Shown here: positions 48,731 through 59,026 of the stretch, piece after piece
Layout: every line of letters begins with the position of its first letter
How positions within the stretch are numbered: the first letter of the stretch is position 1
NCBI RefSeq assembly: GCF_027571385.1
Contig: NZ_CP085636.1
Coordinates: forward strand, 4,282,001-4,346,000
Length of the DNA stretch: 64,000 nucleotides
DNA from: Shewanella sp. MTB7
GTDB lineage: Bacteria; Pseudomonadota; Gammaproteobacteria; Enterobacterales; Shewanellaceae
Direction: 5' to 3'
The notes under the pieces: model-generated
Seen by the model: only the letters and a program-made list of their open reading frames with translations
What the model was told of the DNA's origin: nothing
The model's database searches: none
Position numbers and translations under genes: made by a program

Positions 48731-49288
48731 TTAGACTTCCATCAACTCTGCTTCTTTTGCAGCCAAAATCTCATCAATCAGTTTGATATGTGCATCGGTG
48801 AATTTCTGCACATCTTCTTCACTACGGCGTACGTCATCTTCAGTACACTCTTTATCTTTCTCTAGCCCTTTCACATCTGAATTCGCATCACGACGTACGT
48901 TACGTACCGCAATACGACCGTTTTCAGCTTCAGCGCGAACAACTTTAATTAAGTCTTTACGACGCTGTTCAGTCAGAGCAGGCAAGGGAACACGAATAGT
49001 TGACCCCGCAGACATTGGGTTAAGTCCCAAATCTGAGCTCATGATAGCCTTCTCGATAGCCTGGATCATGGTGGTGTCAAATACGTTAATAGCCAAGGTA
49101 CGTGCATCTTCAATAACGACGTTACCGACTTGCTTAAGCGGTGTCATAGAGCCGTAATAAGACACTTTAATCGAATCTAACAAACTTGGGTGTGCACGAC
49201 CAGTACGGACTTTAGCCATCTGTGATTTAGTCGCTTCTACGCATTTATCCATGCGCTCTTTAGCATCTTTTTTAATTTCGTTTAGCAC
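48731..49288 (-). CDS. frr: ribosome recycling factor
   Basis: Splits post-termination ribosomes with EF-G. 185 aa, the standard length. Helical domain I is [38 protein letters not shown]; the small domain follows at [35 protein letters not shown] and [20 protein letters not shown] are characteristic. Fourth gene of the rpsB-tsf-pyrH-frr order. Confidence 0.97.
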   Translation of the reverse strand: MLNEIKKDAKERMDKCVEATKSQMAKVRTGRAHPSLLDSIKVSYYGSMTPLKQVGNVVIEDARTLAINVFDTTMIQAIEKAIMSSDLGLNPMSAGSTIRVPLPALTEQRRKDLIKVVRAEAENGRIAVRNVRRDANSDVKGLEKDKECTEDDVRRSEEDVQKFTDAHIKLIDEILAAKEAELMEV

Positions 49289-49383
49289 GTTAATTGTCCT
49301 TTATGTGTCTCTGAATGCTTAATCTTCATTGAACTAAAGCGTTTGCATAGCAATAGCTTGCCTGCAAGCTTCACTCTCGATGT

Positions 49384-50133
49384 CTATACAACGAGGTTAC
49401 TCGCTCTTGTCGACTTGATCATTGTTCCTTCATGCTCGCCCATAATAACGCGGCGTAGAGCACCAGGTTTATTCATGTTAAATACTAATATAGGCATATT
49501 ATGATCTCTCGCCATCGTAAATGCAGCAAGATCCATCACTTTCAATTCTTTTTCAAGTATCTCATCGTAACCCATTTCATCGTACTTTACTGCATCTGGA
49601 TTCTTAACTGGATCATCTGAGTAGACACCATCAACTTTAGTGCCTTTTAAAACCACTTCAGCTTCGATTTCGATACCGCGTAAACACGCAGCGGAGTCAG
49701 TAGTACAAAAAGGATTACCCGTTCCTGCTGCAAAGATGACCACACGACCGGATTTCAGTAAGCTAATCGCTTCCGCCCAGTTGTAATCATCACATACACC
49801 TTTAAGGGGGATTGCAGACATTAATCTTGCATTAACGTAGGCACGGTGCAAAGCATCACGCATCGCCAAACCGTTCATCACAGTTGCAAGCATACCCATG
49901 TGATCACCCACTACGCGATTCATACCAGCTTTAGCCAGTCCTTCACCACGAAATAAGTTACCACCACCGATAACCACACCTACCTGAATGCCAAGCTCAA
50001 CCAGTTCTTTTATCTCCTGAGCCATACGATCCAACACCTTAGGATCTATGCCAAAACCTTCTTCACCCATAAGGGCCTCGCCACTAAGCTTAAGAAGAAT
50101 ACGTCGAAATGCAGGTTTAGGATTCGTGCTCAT
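49384..50133 (-). CDS. pyrH: uridylate kinase
   Basis: Phosphorylates UMP to UDP; hexameric, amino-acid-kinase fold. 249 aa. [61 protein letters not shown] (UMP binding) and [27 protein letters not shown] are present. It lies between tsf and frr, preceded by a terminator-like hairpin. Confidence 0.97.
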   Translation of the reverse strand: MSTNPKPAFRRILLKLSGEALMGEEGFGIDPKVLDRMAQEIKELVELGIQVGVVIGGGNLFRGEGLAKAGMNRVVGDHMGMLATVMNGLAMRDALHRAYVNARLMSAIPLKGVCDDYNWAEAISLLKSGRVVIFAAGTGNPFCTTDSAACLRGIEIEAEVVLKGTKVDGVYSDDPVKNPDAVKYDEMGYDEILEKELKVMDLAAFTMARDHNMPILVFNMNKPGALRRVIMGEHEGTMIKSTRASNLVV

Positions 50134-50179
50134 TGTTATTGTCCTGATTTATGCCGATAGGTAATTATCTGATATACGA

Positions 50180-50203
50180 TAAAACCGCAGCGGTTGCTAC
50201 GGT
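50180..50203 (-). terminator. terminator between tsf and pyrH
   Basis: On the minus strand ACCGTAGC-AACC-GCTGCGGT (50203-50184) forms an 8-bp stem with one G-U pair, followed by TTTTAT. It lies 25 bp after the tsf stop, consistent with higher expression of rpsB-tsf than of pyrH. Confidence 0.7.
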
Positions 50204-50227
50204 CTTATGGGGGCTTGAGTAAGGGGG

Positions 50228-51076
50228 TTAAGCCTTAGAAGCAGCGATCTGTGCAGCAACTTCTGCAGCAAAATCTTCTGATTTCTTCTCGATACCTTCG
50301 CCAACTTCTAGACGAATAAAGTTTGATACTGTAGCGCCTTTCTCTTTAAGAATTTGGCCAACAGTTTTCTTAGGCTCCATGATGTAAGCTTGACCTGTAA
50401 GCGATATCTCACCGGTAAACTTCTTCATACGGCCAACAACCATTTTCTCAGCGATCTCAGCAGGCTTGCCTTCGTTCATAGCGATTTCGATTTGAAGTGC
50501 TTGTTCTTTTTCAACGAGTTCAACTGGAACATCAGTAGGGTTGACAAACTCTGGCTTAGAAGCTGCAATGTGCATTGCAATGTGCTTAAGCGTTTCTTCG
50601 TCAGCGTCGCCAGCTACAACAACACCGATACGATCGCCGTGACGGTAAGAAGCAAGGTTAGCACCATCGATGTACTCAACGCGACGTACATTGATGTTTT
50701 CACCAATTTTAGTCACTAATGCAATACGGGTATCTTCGAACTGTGTTTTCAGATCTTCGATAGAAACTTTAGATGCAGCAGCAACCTCTAGAACAGCGTT
50801 AGCAAATCCTAGGAAGTTTGCATCTTTTGCAACGAAGTCAGTTTGACAGTTAACTTCTAAAAGTGCAGCAAAGCCTTCGCCATTCTTAATAAGAATTGTG
50901 CCTTCAGCAGCGATGTTACCTGCTTTTTTAGCAGCCTTAGCAGCACCGCTTTTACGCATATTATCAATCGCTAGCTCAATGTCACCAGCAGTTTCAGTTA
51001 ATGCATTCTTACAATCCATCATGCCAGCGCCAGTGCGCTCACGAAGTTCTTTAACCTGGGCAGCAGTAATTGCCAT
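50228..51076 (-). CDS. tsf: elongation factor Ts
   Basis: Guanine-nucleotide exchange factor for EF-Tu. 282 aa. The N-terminal UBA-like domain is [41 protein letters not shown] is the signature that contacts EF-Tu. [18 protein letters not shown] and [12 protein letters not shown] follow. Second gene of the rpsB-tsf operon. Confidence 0.97.
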   Translation of the reverse strand: MAITAAQVKELRERTGAGMMDCKNALTETAGDIELAIDNMRKSGAAKAAKKAGNIAAEGTILIKNGEGFAALLEVNCQTDFVAKDANFLGFANAVLEVAAASKVSIEDLKTQFEDTRIALVTKIGENINVRRVEYIDGANLASYRHGDRIGVVVAGDADEETLKHIAMHIAASKPEFVNPTDVPVELVEKEQALQIEIAMNEGKPAEIAEKMVVGRMKKFTGEISLTGQAYIMEPKKTVGQILKEKGATVSNFIRLEVGEGIEKKSEDFAAEVAAQIAASKA

Positions 51077-51113
51077 TGTTAAATCCTCTAAAAATAATTC
51101 TTCAAATAGGAAA

Positions 51114-51132
51114 CAGGGGCCAAAGGCCCCTG
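51114..51132 (-). terminator. rpsB-tsf intergenic attenuator hairpin
   Basis: CAGGGGCC-AAA-GGCCCCTG is a perfect 8-bp GC-rich stem with a 3-nt loop. The minus-strand RNA continues TTTCCTATTT. It lies about midway between rpsB and tsf and may partly terminate or stabilise the rpsB message. Confidence 0.65.
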
Positions 51133-51184
51133 ATCACCAATCAACTAGCTTGGTTAATATGGGAGATGAAAATCATCAACCTTA

Positions 51185-51913
51185 TTATTCAGCTTCGACG
51201 AAACCGTCTTGCTCAGCTTGTACAGCTAAGTCTTGACCACGGCCAGCTTTAGCAGCAGCAGCAACAGACTCAGTGTATAAACGGATTGAACGCATTGCGT
51301 CATCGTTACCAGGAACGATGTAGTTGATACCGTCTGGAGAAGAGTTAGTATCAACAACAGCTACAACTGGGATACCCAAGTTATTGGCTTCTTTAATAGC
51401 GATATGCTCATGGTCAGCACCGATAACGAAAATAACGTCAGGTAGGCCACCCATGTTCTTGATACCACCAAGAGATTTTTCTAACTTCTCAAGCTCACGA
51501 GTACGCATAAGCGCTTCTTTCTTAGTAAGCTTGTCGAAAGTACCATCAATAGACTGACTCTCAAGATCTTTAAGACGCTTGATTGATTGACGAACTGTTT
51601 TCCAGTTTGTCAACATACCGCCTAACCAGCGGTGATCAACGTAGTACTGATCACAAGAGATAGCAGACTCTTTGATAGCTTCGCTTGCAGCACGCTTAGT
51701 ACCAACAAAAAGAACTTTACCTTTCTTTGATGCAACATTGCTAATAAAAGCAAGTGCTTCATTGAACATAGGCACAGTGTGCTCTAGGTTGATGATGTGA
51801 ACACCATTACGAGCACCAAAGATGAATGGCTTCATTTTTGGGTTCCAGTAACGAGTCTGGTGACCGAAGTGAACACCGGCTTGTAGCATGTCGCGCATTG
51901 AAACTGTAGTCAT
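51185..51913 (-). CDS. rpsB: 30S ribosomal protein S2
   Basis: 242 aa. The start [46 protein letters not shown] is the standard S2 N-terminus. A coiled insertion ([28 protein letters not shown]) and [32 protein letters not shown] follow. It heads the minus-strand operon and diverges from map. Confidence 0.98.
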   Translation of the reverse strand: MTTVSMRDMLQAGVHFGHQTRYWNPKMKPFIFGARNGVHIINLEHTVPMFNEALAFISNVASKKGKVLFVGTKRAASEAIKESAISCDQYYVDHRWLGGMLTNWKTVRQSIKRLKDLESQSIDGTFDKLTKKEALMRTRELEKLEKSLGGIKNMGGLPDVIFVIGADHEHIAIKEANNLGIPVVAVVDTNSSPDGINYIVPGNDDAMRSIRLYTESVAAAAKAGRGQDLAVQAEQDGFVEAE

Positions 51914-51930
51914 TTTAATACCTTAAATAA

Positions 51931-51988
51931 TTAGGGGTTAGACCTCCACGTATCCCATATCTCCGACCTATATAAAGGCACCCCGGAG
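51931..51988 (-). promoter_or_regulatory. rpsB 5' leader, probable S2 autoregulatory site
   Basis: The minus-strand leader has a hairpin (CTCCGGGG ... GGTCGGAG, 51988-51961) followed by GGGATACGTGGAGGTCTAACCCC-like sequence ending 17 nt before the ATG. This resembles the conserved leader of gammaproteobacterial rpsB, where S2 represses its own translation. The match is from memory of the E. coli leader, not an alignment. The rest of the rpsB-map gap (51914-52242) holds AT-rich promoter-like sequence and a palindrome GTGTCGACAC at 51992-52001. Confidence 0.55.
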
Positions 51989-52242
51989 AATGTGTCGACA
52001 CGTGTGTGATTTAGTATTTACAATTAGCCATGTATAATGGCAGTAATGTTTAATTCTACACTTCATGACATACTGCTAAAATCCTAATACAGAACGATTA
52101 GAGTTTGTTGCTTTTGCCAATAATTGAGGTGACAGAGTCAAACATAACGGCGCGCTTTATACCATATTGGGATTACAAACACAAATTTTTGCTGTAAATT
52201 ACCCCCTGAATTCGTCATTAAAAAAACCCGAGAGATAGCTTA

Positions 52243-53040
52243 ATGAGTATAGTAATAAAGACTGCTGAAGAGATTGAAAAGATGCGCGCTGCGGGTAAAC
52301 TTGCCGCAGAAGTACTTGAGATGGTAGCCCCTTTTGTAAAGATGGGAGTGACGACGAATGAACTCAATGAACTCTGTGCAAAATTTACTGAAGAAAATGG
52401 TGCAATCTCAGCTCCTCTCGATTACCACGGTTTTCCAAAATCCATCTGTACGTCAGTCAATGACGTTATCTGTCACGGTATCCCAAATGATCGCCCCCTT
52501 AAAGATGGCGATATTGTTAACTTAGACATTACGGTTATCAAAGATGGATTTCATGGTGACACATCAAAAATGTTCCTTATTGGTGATGTAAGTCCTAAAG
52601 ATATGCGTTTGTGCCGCGTCGCTCAAGAGAGTCTTTACGCCAGCATCAAAAAGGTTCGACCAGGCATGAAGCTCGGCGAGATTGGTACCATTGTAGAAAA
52701 ATTCATTAAGACCAAAAAAACGGGTCTTGAAAAATACAGTATCGTAAAAGACTACTGTGGTCATGGTATAGGTGCTGGCTTTCATGAAGAGCCGCAAGTC
52801 ATGCACTACAAAAATAGTGATAAAACAGTTTTACGTTCAGGCATGTGTTTTACCATAGAGCCGATGATCAACGCTGGTCGTCATACCTGTATCTTAGATA
52901 AAGAAGATAACTGGACTGTCACCACATCAGATGGTAAAAAATCTGCTCAATGGGAACACACATTATTAGTGACTAAAACGGGAGTCGAAATATTAACCCT
53001 TCGTGCTGAAGAGGATTTCCCTAGAATCATTAATCACTAA
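52243..53040 (+). CDS. map: methionine aminopeptidase, type I
   Basis: Removes N-terminal Met from nascent proteins. 265 aa. Five metal ligands are visible: Asp in NLDITVIKDGFHGDTS (two), His in CGHGIGAGFHEEPQV, Glu in FTIEPMINAG and Glu in SAQWEHTLLVT. GAGAG-like AGRHTCILDKEDNWTVTT is typical. Divergent from rpsB; glnD follows 88 bp downstream on the same strand. Confidence 0.97.
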   Translation: MSIVIKTAEEIEKMRAAGKLAAEVLEMVAPFVKMGVTTNELNELCAKFTEENGAISAPLDYHGFPKSICTSVNDVICHGIPNDRPLKDGDIVNLDITVIKDGFHGDTSKMFLIGDVSPKDMRLCRVAQESLYASIKKVRPGMKLGEIGTIVEKFIKTKKTGLEKYSIVKDYCGHGIGAGFHEEPQVMHYKNSDKTVLRSGMCFTIEPMINAGRHTCILDKEDNWTVTTSDGKKSAQWEHTLLVTKTGVEILTLRAEEDFPRIINH

Positions 53041-53128
53041 ATCTAAGATAGATAATTTTATTATCGGTTTACTCTATAGCCTTTGCATTAGAATAAATCG
53101 GTAATATTTAGCTTGTTCAAGGGAATCG

Positions 53129-55708
53129 ATGACCACTTCACCAGCGCTACTCGCCAAAGCCGCACTACTCGAACAAAACAACGAATTACTCTCCCAATTT
53201 CGCCTTCAGGGTGATATCAAGCAATTAGTCGCTCAGCGCGGTAATTTTGTCGATCAACTATTACAGCACCAATGGCATGCCCAAAAACTTGACCGCTACC
53301 CCATCGCACTTATCGCTGTTGGGGGTTATGGCAGAGCCGAGCTACATCCCCAATCTGATATCGATCTTTTATTTCTCATCGACGCAGAGTTAAGCCTTGC
53401 TGCAGAAAAAGCATTGAGTGGCTATATTGCTTTCTTATGGGACGCGGGGTTAGAAGTGGGTCACAGTGTTCGCAGTATTGAACAAACAATCGAACTGGGA
53501 AAGAGTGACGTCACCATCGCCACCAATCTGATCGAGTCAAGGCTTTTAGCCGGACCTAAAACCTTATACCAAGCTCTTTATGCCAGTATCAGAAATGATG
53601 ATTTTTGGCCCCCAAGTAAATTCTATATTGCCAAACGTGACGAGCAGTTTGCTCGCCATGCTAAAGCGAGTGCCTTTGATCTAGAACCCAACCTTAAAAC
53701 TTGTCCAGGGGGATTAAGAGATATTCACACGGTAGCTTGGGTTGCTATGCGCTATTTCGATGCATCCAAAACGGCAGATCTCGTCGGACATGGATTTTTA
53801 GAACCTGATGAACTCGATGAACTGCTTGAATGTCAGTCGTTTTTATGGGAGCTCAGGTTTGCACTGCACATTATTTCAGGCAGAGATGAAAACCGTTTAT
53901 TGTTCGACCTTCAACGTCAGGTAGCCGATCTATTAGGCTATGAGGACTCGACTCAATTAGGCGTTGAACAGATGATGAAACGTTACTATCGCACTGTCAG
54001 GCGGGTAATGGAGCTTAACCAGATGCTGCTTCAACTGTTCAAACGAGCGACACTTGGCCACACCAAGGCACTTGAAATAAAGCCCATCAATCAAAACTAT
54101 CAACTCCGAGGATGTTTTATTGAAAGCTTAAACGAACACTTGTTTGACAATCCTGCTGAGATTGTAAATCTGTTTCTTTATGCCGCTAAGAACTCTAACA
54201 TTAAAGGGATTTACGCCCCAACGCTCAGAAGTTTAAGAAAAGCGAGACGTTCACAAACTCAACCTTTGATGAACCACCCTGCCTGCCGGGTCATTTTTAC
54301 AGCTATACTGCGCCATCCCAGAGGGATCGCTTCACTTTCGCTGATGCATAAACATGGGGTTTTATCCGCTTATCTTCCCGCTTGGCGAGAGATTGAAGGT
54401 CAAATGCAGTTCGATCTTTTCCACGCTTACACTGTTGATGAACACACCCACAGATTATTGCAAAATATTGATCGTTTCTCTCAGCCGGAGCAAAGAGAGG
54501 AGTTTCCTTTAGGCTCTGTACTCATCAACCAACTGCCCAAAAAAGAGTTATTGGTGCTCGCAGCGCTTTTTCATGACATTGGAAAAGGACGTGGCGGCGA
54601 TCACAGTAAACTGGGGGCCGTCGATGCCTTAGCCTTCTGTAAACTGCACGATCTCAGCGATCATGACGGTCGATTGGTCAGTTGGTTAGTTGAGAACCAT
54701 TTAGTCATGTCAGTAACTGCTCAACGACGTGATATCTCCGATCCCGACGTCGTCGGAGAGTTTGCCGATAAAGTGCGTGACGCCGTGCATTTAAGTTATC
54801 TTTACTGTCTGACCGTGGCGGATATATGTGCCACCAACGAAAAAACTTGGAACAACTGGAAAGGTTCCCTACTACGCGAACTCTACTTCTCAACCCAAAG
54901 AGTGCTCGCTCGTGGCAAAGAGAAACCTGTTGATATTCGTGCCAGAGTGCGTGAGCACCAAGCCAAGGCAAAAAAAGAGCTACTCAGGCGCGGTGTTAAA
55001 GAGAAAAGTTTAGATGCTCTTTGGCAACGATTTAAAGCTGACTATTTTTTAAAACACCAAGCGAACCAAATAGCCTGGCACTGTGATGCGATCTTAAAAC
55101 ATAAGCAAGCAGAGCCTTTAGTACTTATCTCAAAGCACACGACCCGAGGTGGTACAGAACTATTTATCTATGGTAAAGATAAACCTAAACTGTTTGCGAC
55201 TGTGATGGCAGTATTGGACAATAAAAACATCAATGTCCATGAAGCTAGTGTCATGGCATCAAAAGACGGTTATGTACTGGATTCATTCGTTATTCTTGAA
55301 CAAGATGGCAGTTCAGTATCTCAGACATCACGTATTCAAAGCCTCCGAAAAGCGCTGGTGAAAGCCTTAAGCAGTGATACGGCTAAGTTGCCTAAATTTA
55401 AGAAGCTACCACGGCAAATGAAGCCCTTTAGGGTGCGCACTCAGGTAAGCTTTTTGCCTTCACGTCGTAGCAGTACAAGTATGATGGAACTGATCACTTT
55501 AGATAGCCCAGGGTTACTCGCCAAAGTTGGTGATATCTTATACCGCTGTAAAATAAGGCTACTCACCGCAAAAATAACGACCATAGGCGAACGAGCAGAA
55601 GATTTTTTTATGCTCCAAAATGCCGATGGCGAAGAGCTCAACCTTGAACAGAAACAATTATTACAAGAAAGTCTAGTCAACGCTTTTACAAAGCAAGTCA
55701 TGACTTAA
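53129..55708 (+). CDS. glnD: bifunctional uridylyltransferase/uridylyl-removing enzyme (PII)
   Basis: Primary nitrogen sensor: uridylylates and deuridylylates PII according to glutamine. 859 aa. The nucleotidyltransferase motif is [19 protein letters not shown]. The GlnD-specific helical domain has [13 protein letters not shown]. The HD hydrolase has [16 protein letters not shown], and two C-terminal ACT domains bind glutamine (about 700-770 and 800-859). In the conserved map-glnD-dapD order. Confidence 0.97.
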   Translation: MTTSPALLAKAALLEQNNELLSQFRLQGDIKQLVAQRGNFVDQLLQHQWHAQKLDRYPIALIAVGGYGRAELHPQSDIDLLFLIDAELSLAAEKALSGYIAFLWDAGLEVGHSVRSIEQTIELGKSDVTIATNLIESRLLAGPKTLYQALYASIRNDDFWPPSKFYIAKRDEQFARHAKASAFDLEPNLKTCPGGLRDIHTVAWVAMRYFDASKTADLVGHGFLEPDELDELLECQSFLWELRFALHIISGRDENRLLFDLQRQVADLLGYEDSTQLGVEQMMKRYYRTVRRVMELNQMLLQLFKRATLGHTKALEIKPINQNYQLRGCFIESLNEHLFDNPAEIVNLFLYAAKNSNIKGIYAPTLRSLRKARRSQTQPLMNHPACRVIFTAILRHPRGIASLSLMHKHGVLSAYLPAWREIEGQMQFDLFHAYTVDEHTHRLLQNIDRFSQPEQREEFPLGSVLINQLPKKELLVLAALFHDIGKGRGGDHSKLGAVDALAFCKLHDLSDHDGRLVSWLVENHLVMSVTAQRRDISDPDVVGEFADKVRDAVHLSYLYCLTVADICATNEKTWNNWKGSLLRELYFSTQRVLARGKEKPVDIRARVREHQAKAKKELLRRGVKEKSLDALWQRFKADYFLKHQANQIAWHCDAILKHKQAEPLVLISKHTTRGGTELFIYGKDKPKLFATVMAVLDNKNINVHEASVMASKDGYVLDSFVILEQDGSSVSQTSRIQSLRKALVKALSSDTAKLPKFKKLPRQMKPFRVRTQVSFLPSRRSSTSMMELITLDSPGLLAKVGDILYRCKIRLLTAKITTIGERAEDFFMLQNADGEELNLEQKQLLQESLVNAFTKQVMT

Positions 55709-55881
55709 TTGGAAAATAAAACAGTTAATATTTTACCAATGAAAAGTGAGCGAAGTGTTAGATAGCATTAATTATGCTAAATCATTCTTTTATATTTCTT
55801 CTTACCAAAGTAATTTTGTACCACTTGAGTATATAATCATTTCCAACGAAATTTAATCAATTACATAACCGGGAGACATTG

Positions 55882-56706
55882 ATGGAGGCTTTACGCCAAC
55901 GCATAGAAGCAGCTTTTGAAGCGCGTGCAGAAATTAGTCCTAATACAGTTGAGCCAAGTTTACGTGCTGATATAGAGCAGGTTATCAACATGCTCGACAC
56001 TGGTGAAGCTAGAGTTGCTGAAAAAATTGATGGGCAATGGCATGTCCACCAGTGGCTGAAAAAAGCGGTATTGCTCTCATTCCGTATCTTCGATAATGCT
56101 GTTATCGACGGTGCTGAAACTAAGTACTTTGATAAAGTGCCGATGAAGTTTGCCGATTACGATGAAGCTCGCTTCAGAAAGGAAGCTATCCGAGTCGTAC
56201 CACCAGCAGCCGTTCGCAAAGGCTCCTTTATCGGTAAGAACACCGTTTTAATGCCGTCATACGTTAACCTTGGCGCTTATGTAGATGAAGGTACTATGGT
56301 CGATACATGGGCGACTGTGGGTTCATGTGCGCAGATCGGTAAGAATGTACACCTTTCTGGTGGTGTCGGTATCGGTGGTGTTTTAGAGCCATTGCAAGCT
56401 GGCCCAACTATTATCGAAGATAACTGCTTTATCGGTGCTCGTTCTGAAGTAGTTGAAGGCGTGATTGTTGAAGAAGGCAGCGTAATTTCAATGGGCGTTT
56501 ATCTGGGTCAAAGTACGCGTATCTATGATCGCGAAACAGGTGAAGTCCATTACGGACGAGTGCCTGCTGGCTCAGTCGTTGTTTCTGGTACTCTACCTTC
56601 AAAATGTGGCAACTATAATCTTTACGCTGCAATTATTGTGAAAAAGGTCGATGCTAAGACTCGTGGTAAAGTCGGTATCAATGAACTATTAAGAATTGTC
56701 GATTAA
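55882..56706 (+). CDS. dapD: 2,3,4,5-tetrahydropyridine-2,6-dicarboxylate N-succinyltransferase
   Basis: Succinyl-CoA-dependent step of the lysine/meso-DAP pathway. 274 aa from ATG 55882 with GGGAG 6 nt before it; the preceding in-frame TTG is less likely. A helical N-terminal domain ([15 protein letters not shown] ... [11 protein letters not shown]) precedes a left-handed beta-helix ([59 protein letters not shown]). A C-terminal strand region ends it. Closed by a terminator. Confidence 0.97.
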   Translation: MEALRQRIEAAFEARAEISPNTVEPSLRADIEQVINMLDTGEARVAEKIDGQWHVHQWLKKAVLLSFRIFDNAVIDGAETKYFDKVPMKFADYDEARFRKEAIRVVPPAAVRKGSFIGKNTVLMPSYVNLGAYVDEGTMVDTWATVGSCAQIGKNVHLSGGVGIGGVLEPLQAGPTIIEDNCFIGARSEVVEGVIVEEGSVISMGVYLGQSTRIYDRETGEVHYGRVPAGSVVVSGTLPSKCGNYNLYAAIIVKKVDAKTRGKVGINELLRIVD

Positions 56707-56725
56707 CCCTTAATTCAGTAGAATG

Positions 56726-56760
56726 AAAAAAACTTCCACTCAAATAAGTGGGAGTTTTTT
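56726..56760 (+). terminator. dapD terminator
   Basis: AAAAACTTCCACT and AGTGGGAGTTTTT form a 13-bp stem with one G-U pair and a short AT loop, ending in a T-run, 20 bp after the dapD stop. Confidence 0.85.
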
Positions 56761-56917
56761 ATGTTTTCTCTTTTAAAAACACAAATTTTTACACCGTGAA
56801 ACACTCTGTTCCTACCACCACATCTTGATACACTTGACTACAAATAACTTACAGCTTTCCTAGCAAAAACAGTCTTAAATCTAACCAACCTCGAAGAAAA
56901 GACACTAGGAGCTACCC

Positions 56918-57262
56918 ATGAAAAAACGACTAATCATTGCAACCCTGATCTTAACCCCACTTGCCTTTAATGTGACAGCAGCTATGCATCCACAACTCGA
57001 AAAGACACTTGTCGACGTGTGTAAAGCGGGGGCCAGTAACAGCGTGTACAAATTGCGTGACACCGTAAAAAGTTACCGTATCAATGAGCAACGAATCTAC
57101 CCGCGTTTAATCTGTAACGGTGAGACTTTTCATCAATTTGTGCTCAGTCAAGGTGCAGACAAAACCGCAAAGCATATTGGCCGATATATGAGAGGAACGG
57201 TAACGATTAAAGATTTAGTCATGAGTAATAGCTCAGATGGCATCTTAGCGGTGACCTATTGA
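56918..57262 (+). CDS. DUF3718 domain-containing exported protein
   Basis: 114 aa. A Sec signal peptide (MKKRLIIATLILTPLAFNVTAA) precedes a small domain with two cysteines (VDVCKAGASNSVYKL ... RLICNGETFHQFVLSQGADKTAKHI), the spacing and NG-E-FHQF pattern of DUF3718 proteins found in Shewanella and Vibrio. The cysteines probably form a disulfide in the periplasm. AGGAG lies 6 nt before the ATG. Function unknown. Monocistronic between two terminators. Confidence 0.8.
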   Translation: MKKRLIIATLILTPLAFNVTAAMHPQLEKTLVDVCKAGASNSVYKLRDTVKSYRINEQRIYPRLICNGETFHQFVLSQGADKTAKHIGRYMRGTVTIKDLVMSNSSDGILAVTY

Positions 57263-57303
57263 TAAAATATTATATTTAATACATCAAACCGAGTTATAAC
57301 GTA

Positions 57304-57337
57304 TAAATAAAAGAGCCATTAAGGCTCTTTTATTTAT
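57304..57337. terminator. bidirectional terminator between DUF3718 gene and purU
   Basis: TAAATAAAAGAGCC and GGCTCTTTTATTTA form a 14-bp perfect stem with an A/T-rich symmetric tail. It serves the two convergent genes, 41 bp after one stop and 27 bp from the other. Confidence 0.85.
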
Positions 57338-57364
57338 CATTCTCATTGGAATACTTTAGGTAAG

Positions 57365-58198
57365 CTAAAACACGACGGTTTTATTGCCGTAGACGATCAC
57401 TTCTTCGTGGATAACTAATTGTAAAGCTTTGCTAAGTACACTCTTCTCAACATCTCGTCCATTCCTAGCTAAGTCATCTGCACTATAACTATGGTCAACG
57501 TGAATGACATCCTGTTTGATAATAGGGCCTTCATCCAAACAGTTATTCACAAAATGAGCTGTAGCACCAATAATCTTTACGCCTCGCTCCCAAGCTTGAC
57601 GATAAGGTGATGCTCCAATAAACGCAGGCAAAAAAGAGTGATGAATATTAATGATACGATTAGGAAATAGTTCAACAAACTCCGGCGTCAATATACGCAT
57701 AAACTTGGCTAAAACCAGATAGTCAGCTTGATACTCCTCAATCACAGTCACCATTTTTTTCTCATGTTCGACGCGCGAGCATCCCTCATGAGAAATATAA
57801 TGAAATGGAATATCAAACTTTTCAGCCAAGAGCGCTAAGTTCTGATAATTTCCCACTATCGCTGCGATATCAACATCTAACCCACCATAGTAAGCTTTCA
57901 TCAAAATATCACCTAGACAGTGGGCCTCTTTGGTAACCAAGATAACAATGCGTTTTCTTCCCGAACTAACCAGCTTAATATGACTAGTTAATGGTAATAT
58001 ATTCTCAAGGTCATTTAAGATTAACTCATCGTTAAACTCCCCCTCTAATTCGGTTCGCATAAAGAAGCGCCCATGTGAATTATCAACAAACTCACTGTTT
58101 TTAATAATATTGAGTTTATGGTTAAAGCACACACTTGTTATTTTAGTGATCAAACCCTGAGCATCAGCGCAGTCTGTGATCAACACTTTACGTTCCAT
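57365..58198 (-). CDS. purU: formyltetrahydrofolate deformylase
   Basis: Hydrolyses 10-formyl-THF to formate and THF, balancing one-carbon pools. 277 aa. An N-terminal ACT domain (LITDCADAQGLITKITSVCFNHKLNI) precedes a formyltransferase-like domain with catalytic residues in INIHHSFLPAFIGASPYRQAWERGVKIIGATAHFV and LDEGPIIKQDV. GGAG lies about 10 nt before the ATG. It is separated by 66 bp from the yqcA gene upstream on the same strand. Confidence 0.95.
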   Translation of the reverse strand: MERKVLITDCADAQGLITKITSVCFNHKLNIIKNSEFVDNSHGRFFMRTELEGEFNDELILNDLENILPLTSHIKLVSSGRKRIVILVTKEAHCLGDILMKAYYGGLDVDIAAIVGNYQNLALLAEKFDIPFHYISHEGCSRVEHEKKMVTVIEEYQADYLVLAKFMRILTPEFVELFPNRIINIHHSFLPAFIGASPYRQAWERGVKIIGATAHFVNNCLDEGPIIKQDVIHVDHSYSADDLARNGRDVEKSVLSKALQLVIHEEVIVYGNKTVVF

Positions 58199-58264
58199 AT
58201 TCTTTCAACTCCAAAGCCAAAAAATAAAATTAACCTTTAATTAGACCTGTGCTTTTAAATTAGG

Positions 58265-58726
58265 CTAAGGGGCTTCGGTATCGATCTGTTTATTCCAGAT
58301 CTGCAACCATGCTTTGGCTGCAAGCTCTGGCTCCATCGTTTCACCGGCGTCTATCTTCAACAGTCGACCGACACGGTGAGCACCCAGCTCAGTCAACAAT
58401 TCATCAAACTGTATTCCAGCTCGACAAAAGGTATCGTAACTTGAGTCTCCTAATGCGATGACACCGTATTGTAAATTAGGCAGATAAGGAGCTTGTGATT
58501 TAAGCATCTCAAACCAAGGAAGAATATCATCAGGGATATCCCCCTGGCCTGTGGTTGAACACACAATTAATAGCACCTCATGCTGAGGCGGAAGGAAGCT
58601 TGTAAGCTCATCGCTTTGAAATAGTTTAACTTGTTTACCTATTTCTTGAATATCATCTCTTAACGTTTCGGCGACAAATTGTGCATTGCCATACACAGTT
58701 CCAAAAATCAGATTCACTTTTCTCAT
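58265..58726 (-). CDS. yqcA: flavodoxin YqcA
   Basis: FMN-binding electron carrier of about 153 aa. The P-loop-like phosphate-binding GTVYGNAQFVAETL is at the N-terminus; STTGQGDIPDDILPWFE and GVIALGDSSYDTFCRAG are FMN loops. It matches the YqcA/MioC short-chain group. ATG 58726 gives the family-length N-terminus; ATG 58735 is an alternative. E. coli places yqcA directly after truC; here a 300-bp gap intervenes. Physiological partner unknown. Confidence 0.88.
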   Translation of the reverse strand: MRKVNLIFGTVYGNAQFVAETLRDDIQEIGKQVKLFQSDELTSFLPPQHEVLLIVCSTTGQGDIPDDILPWFEMLKSQAPYLPNLQYGVIALGDSSYDTFCRAGIQFDELLTELGAHRVGRLLKIDAGETMEPELAAKAWLQIWNKQIDTEAP

Positions 58727-58829
58727 GTTATACATCGCCCTGAGATCAATTTAGCTTTATAATTAAACAATACTTTATTGATAGCTTCATGCCAACTTAC
58801 TTTGCTTGAAACTTCAAGGATATAACTCG

Positions 58830-59006
58830 ATGCGCCACTCAAGTCGACAGAAGCACCTTAAACACCTTCATCGATCCGCACATATCAGACGTATGTGTTA
58901 TTTCAGAACTGTCCATTATGCCGATGAACACAACTCGCAACCTCCAACTGCAGAAAATCAAATAACACCATTAGAGGTTAAGAGCGATGATAATCATACA
59001 AAATAA
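58830..59006 (+). CDS. possible small basic protein (58 aa)
   Basis: It lies in the 300-bp gap between truC and yqcA on the opposite strand. AAGGA lies 9 nt before ATG 58830. The N-terminal half is strongly basic and His-rich (MRHSSRQKHLKHLHRSAHIRR), the C-terminal half acidic and polar. No family recognised. It overlaps no other gene, which argues for it, but coding character is weak. Confidence 0.35.
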   Translation: MRHSSRQKHLKHLHRSAHIRRMCYFRTVHYADEHNSQPPTAENQITPLEVKSDDNHTK

Positions 59007-59026
59007 TTAAACTAACAAACGAAACA

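Noticed and set aside
51992..52001. GTGTCGACAC palindrome in the rpsB-map gap as an operator
   Set aside because: Only 10 bp, one copy, no known regulator match; chance occurrence not excluded.
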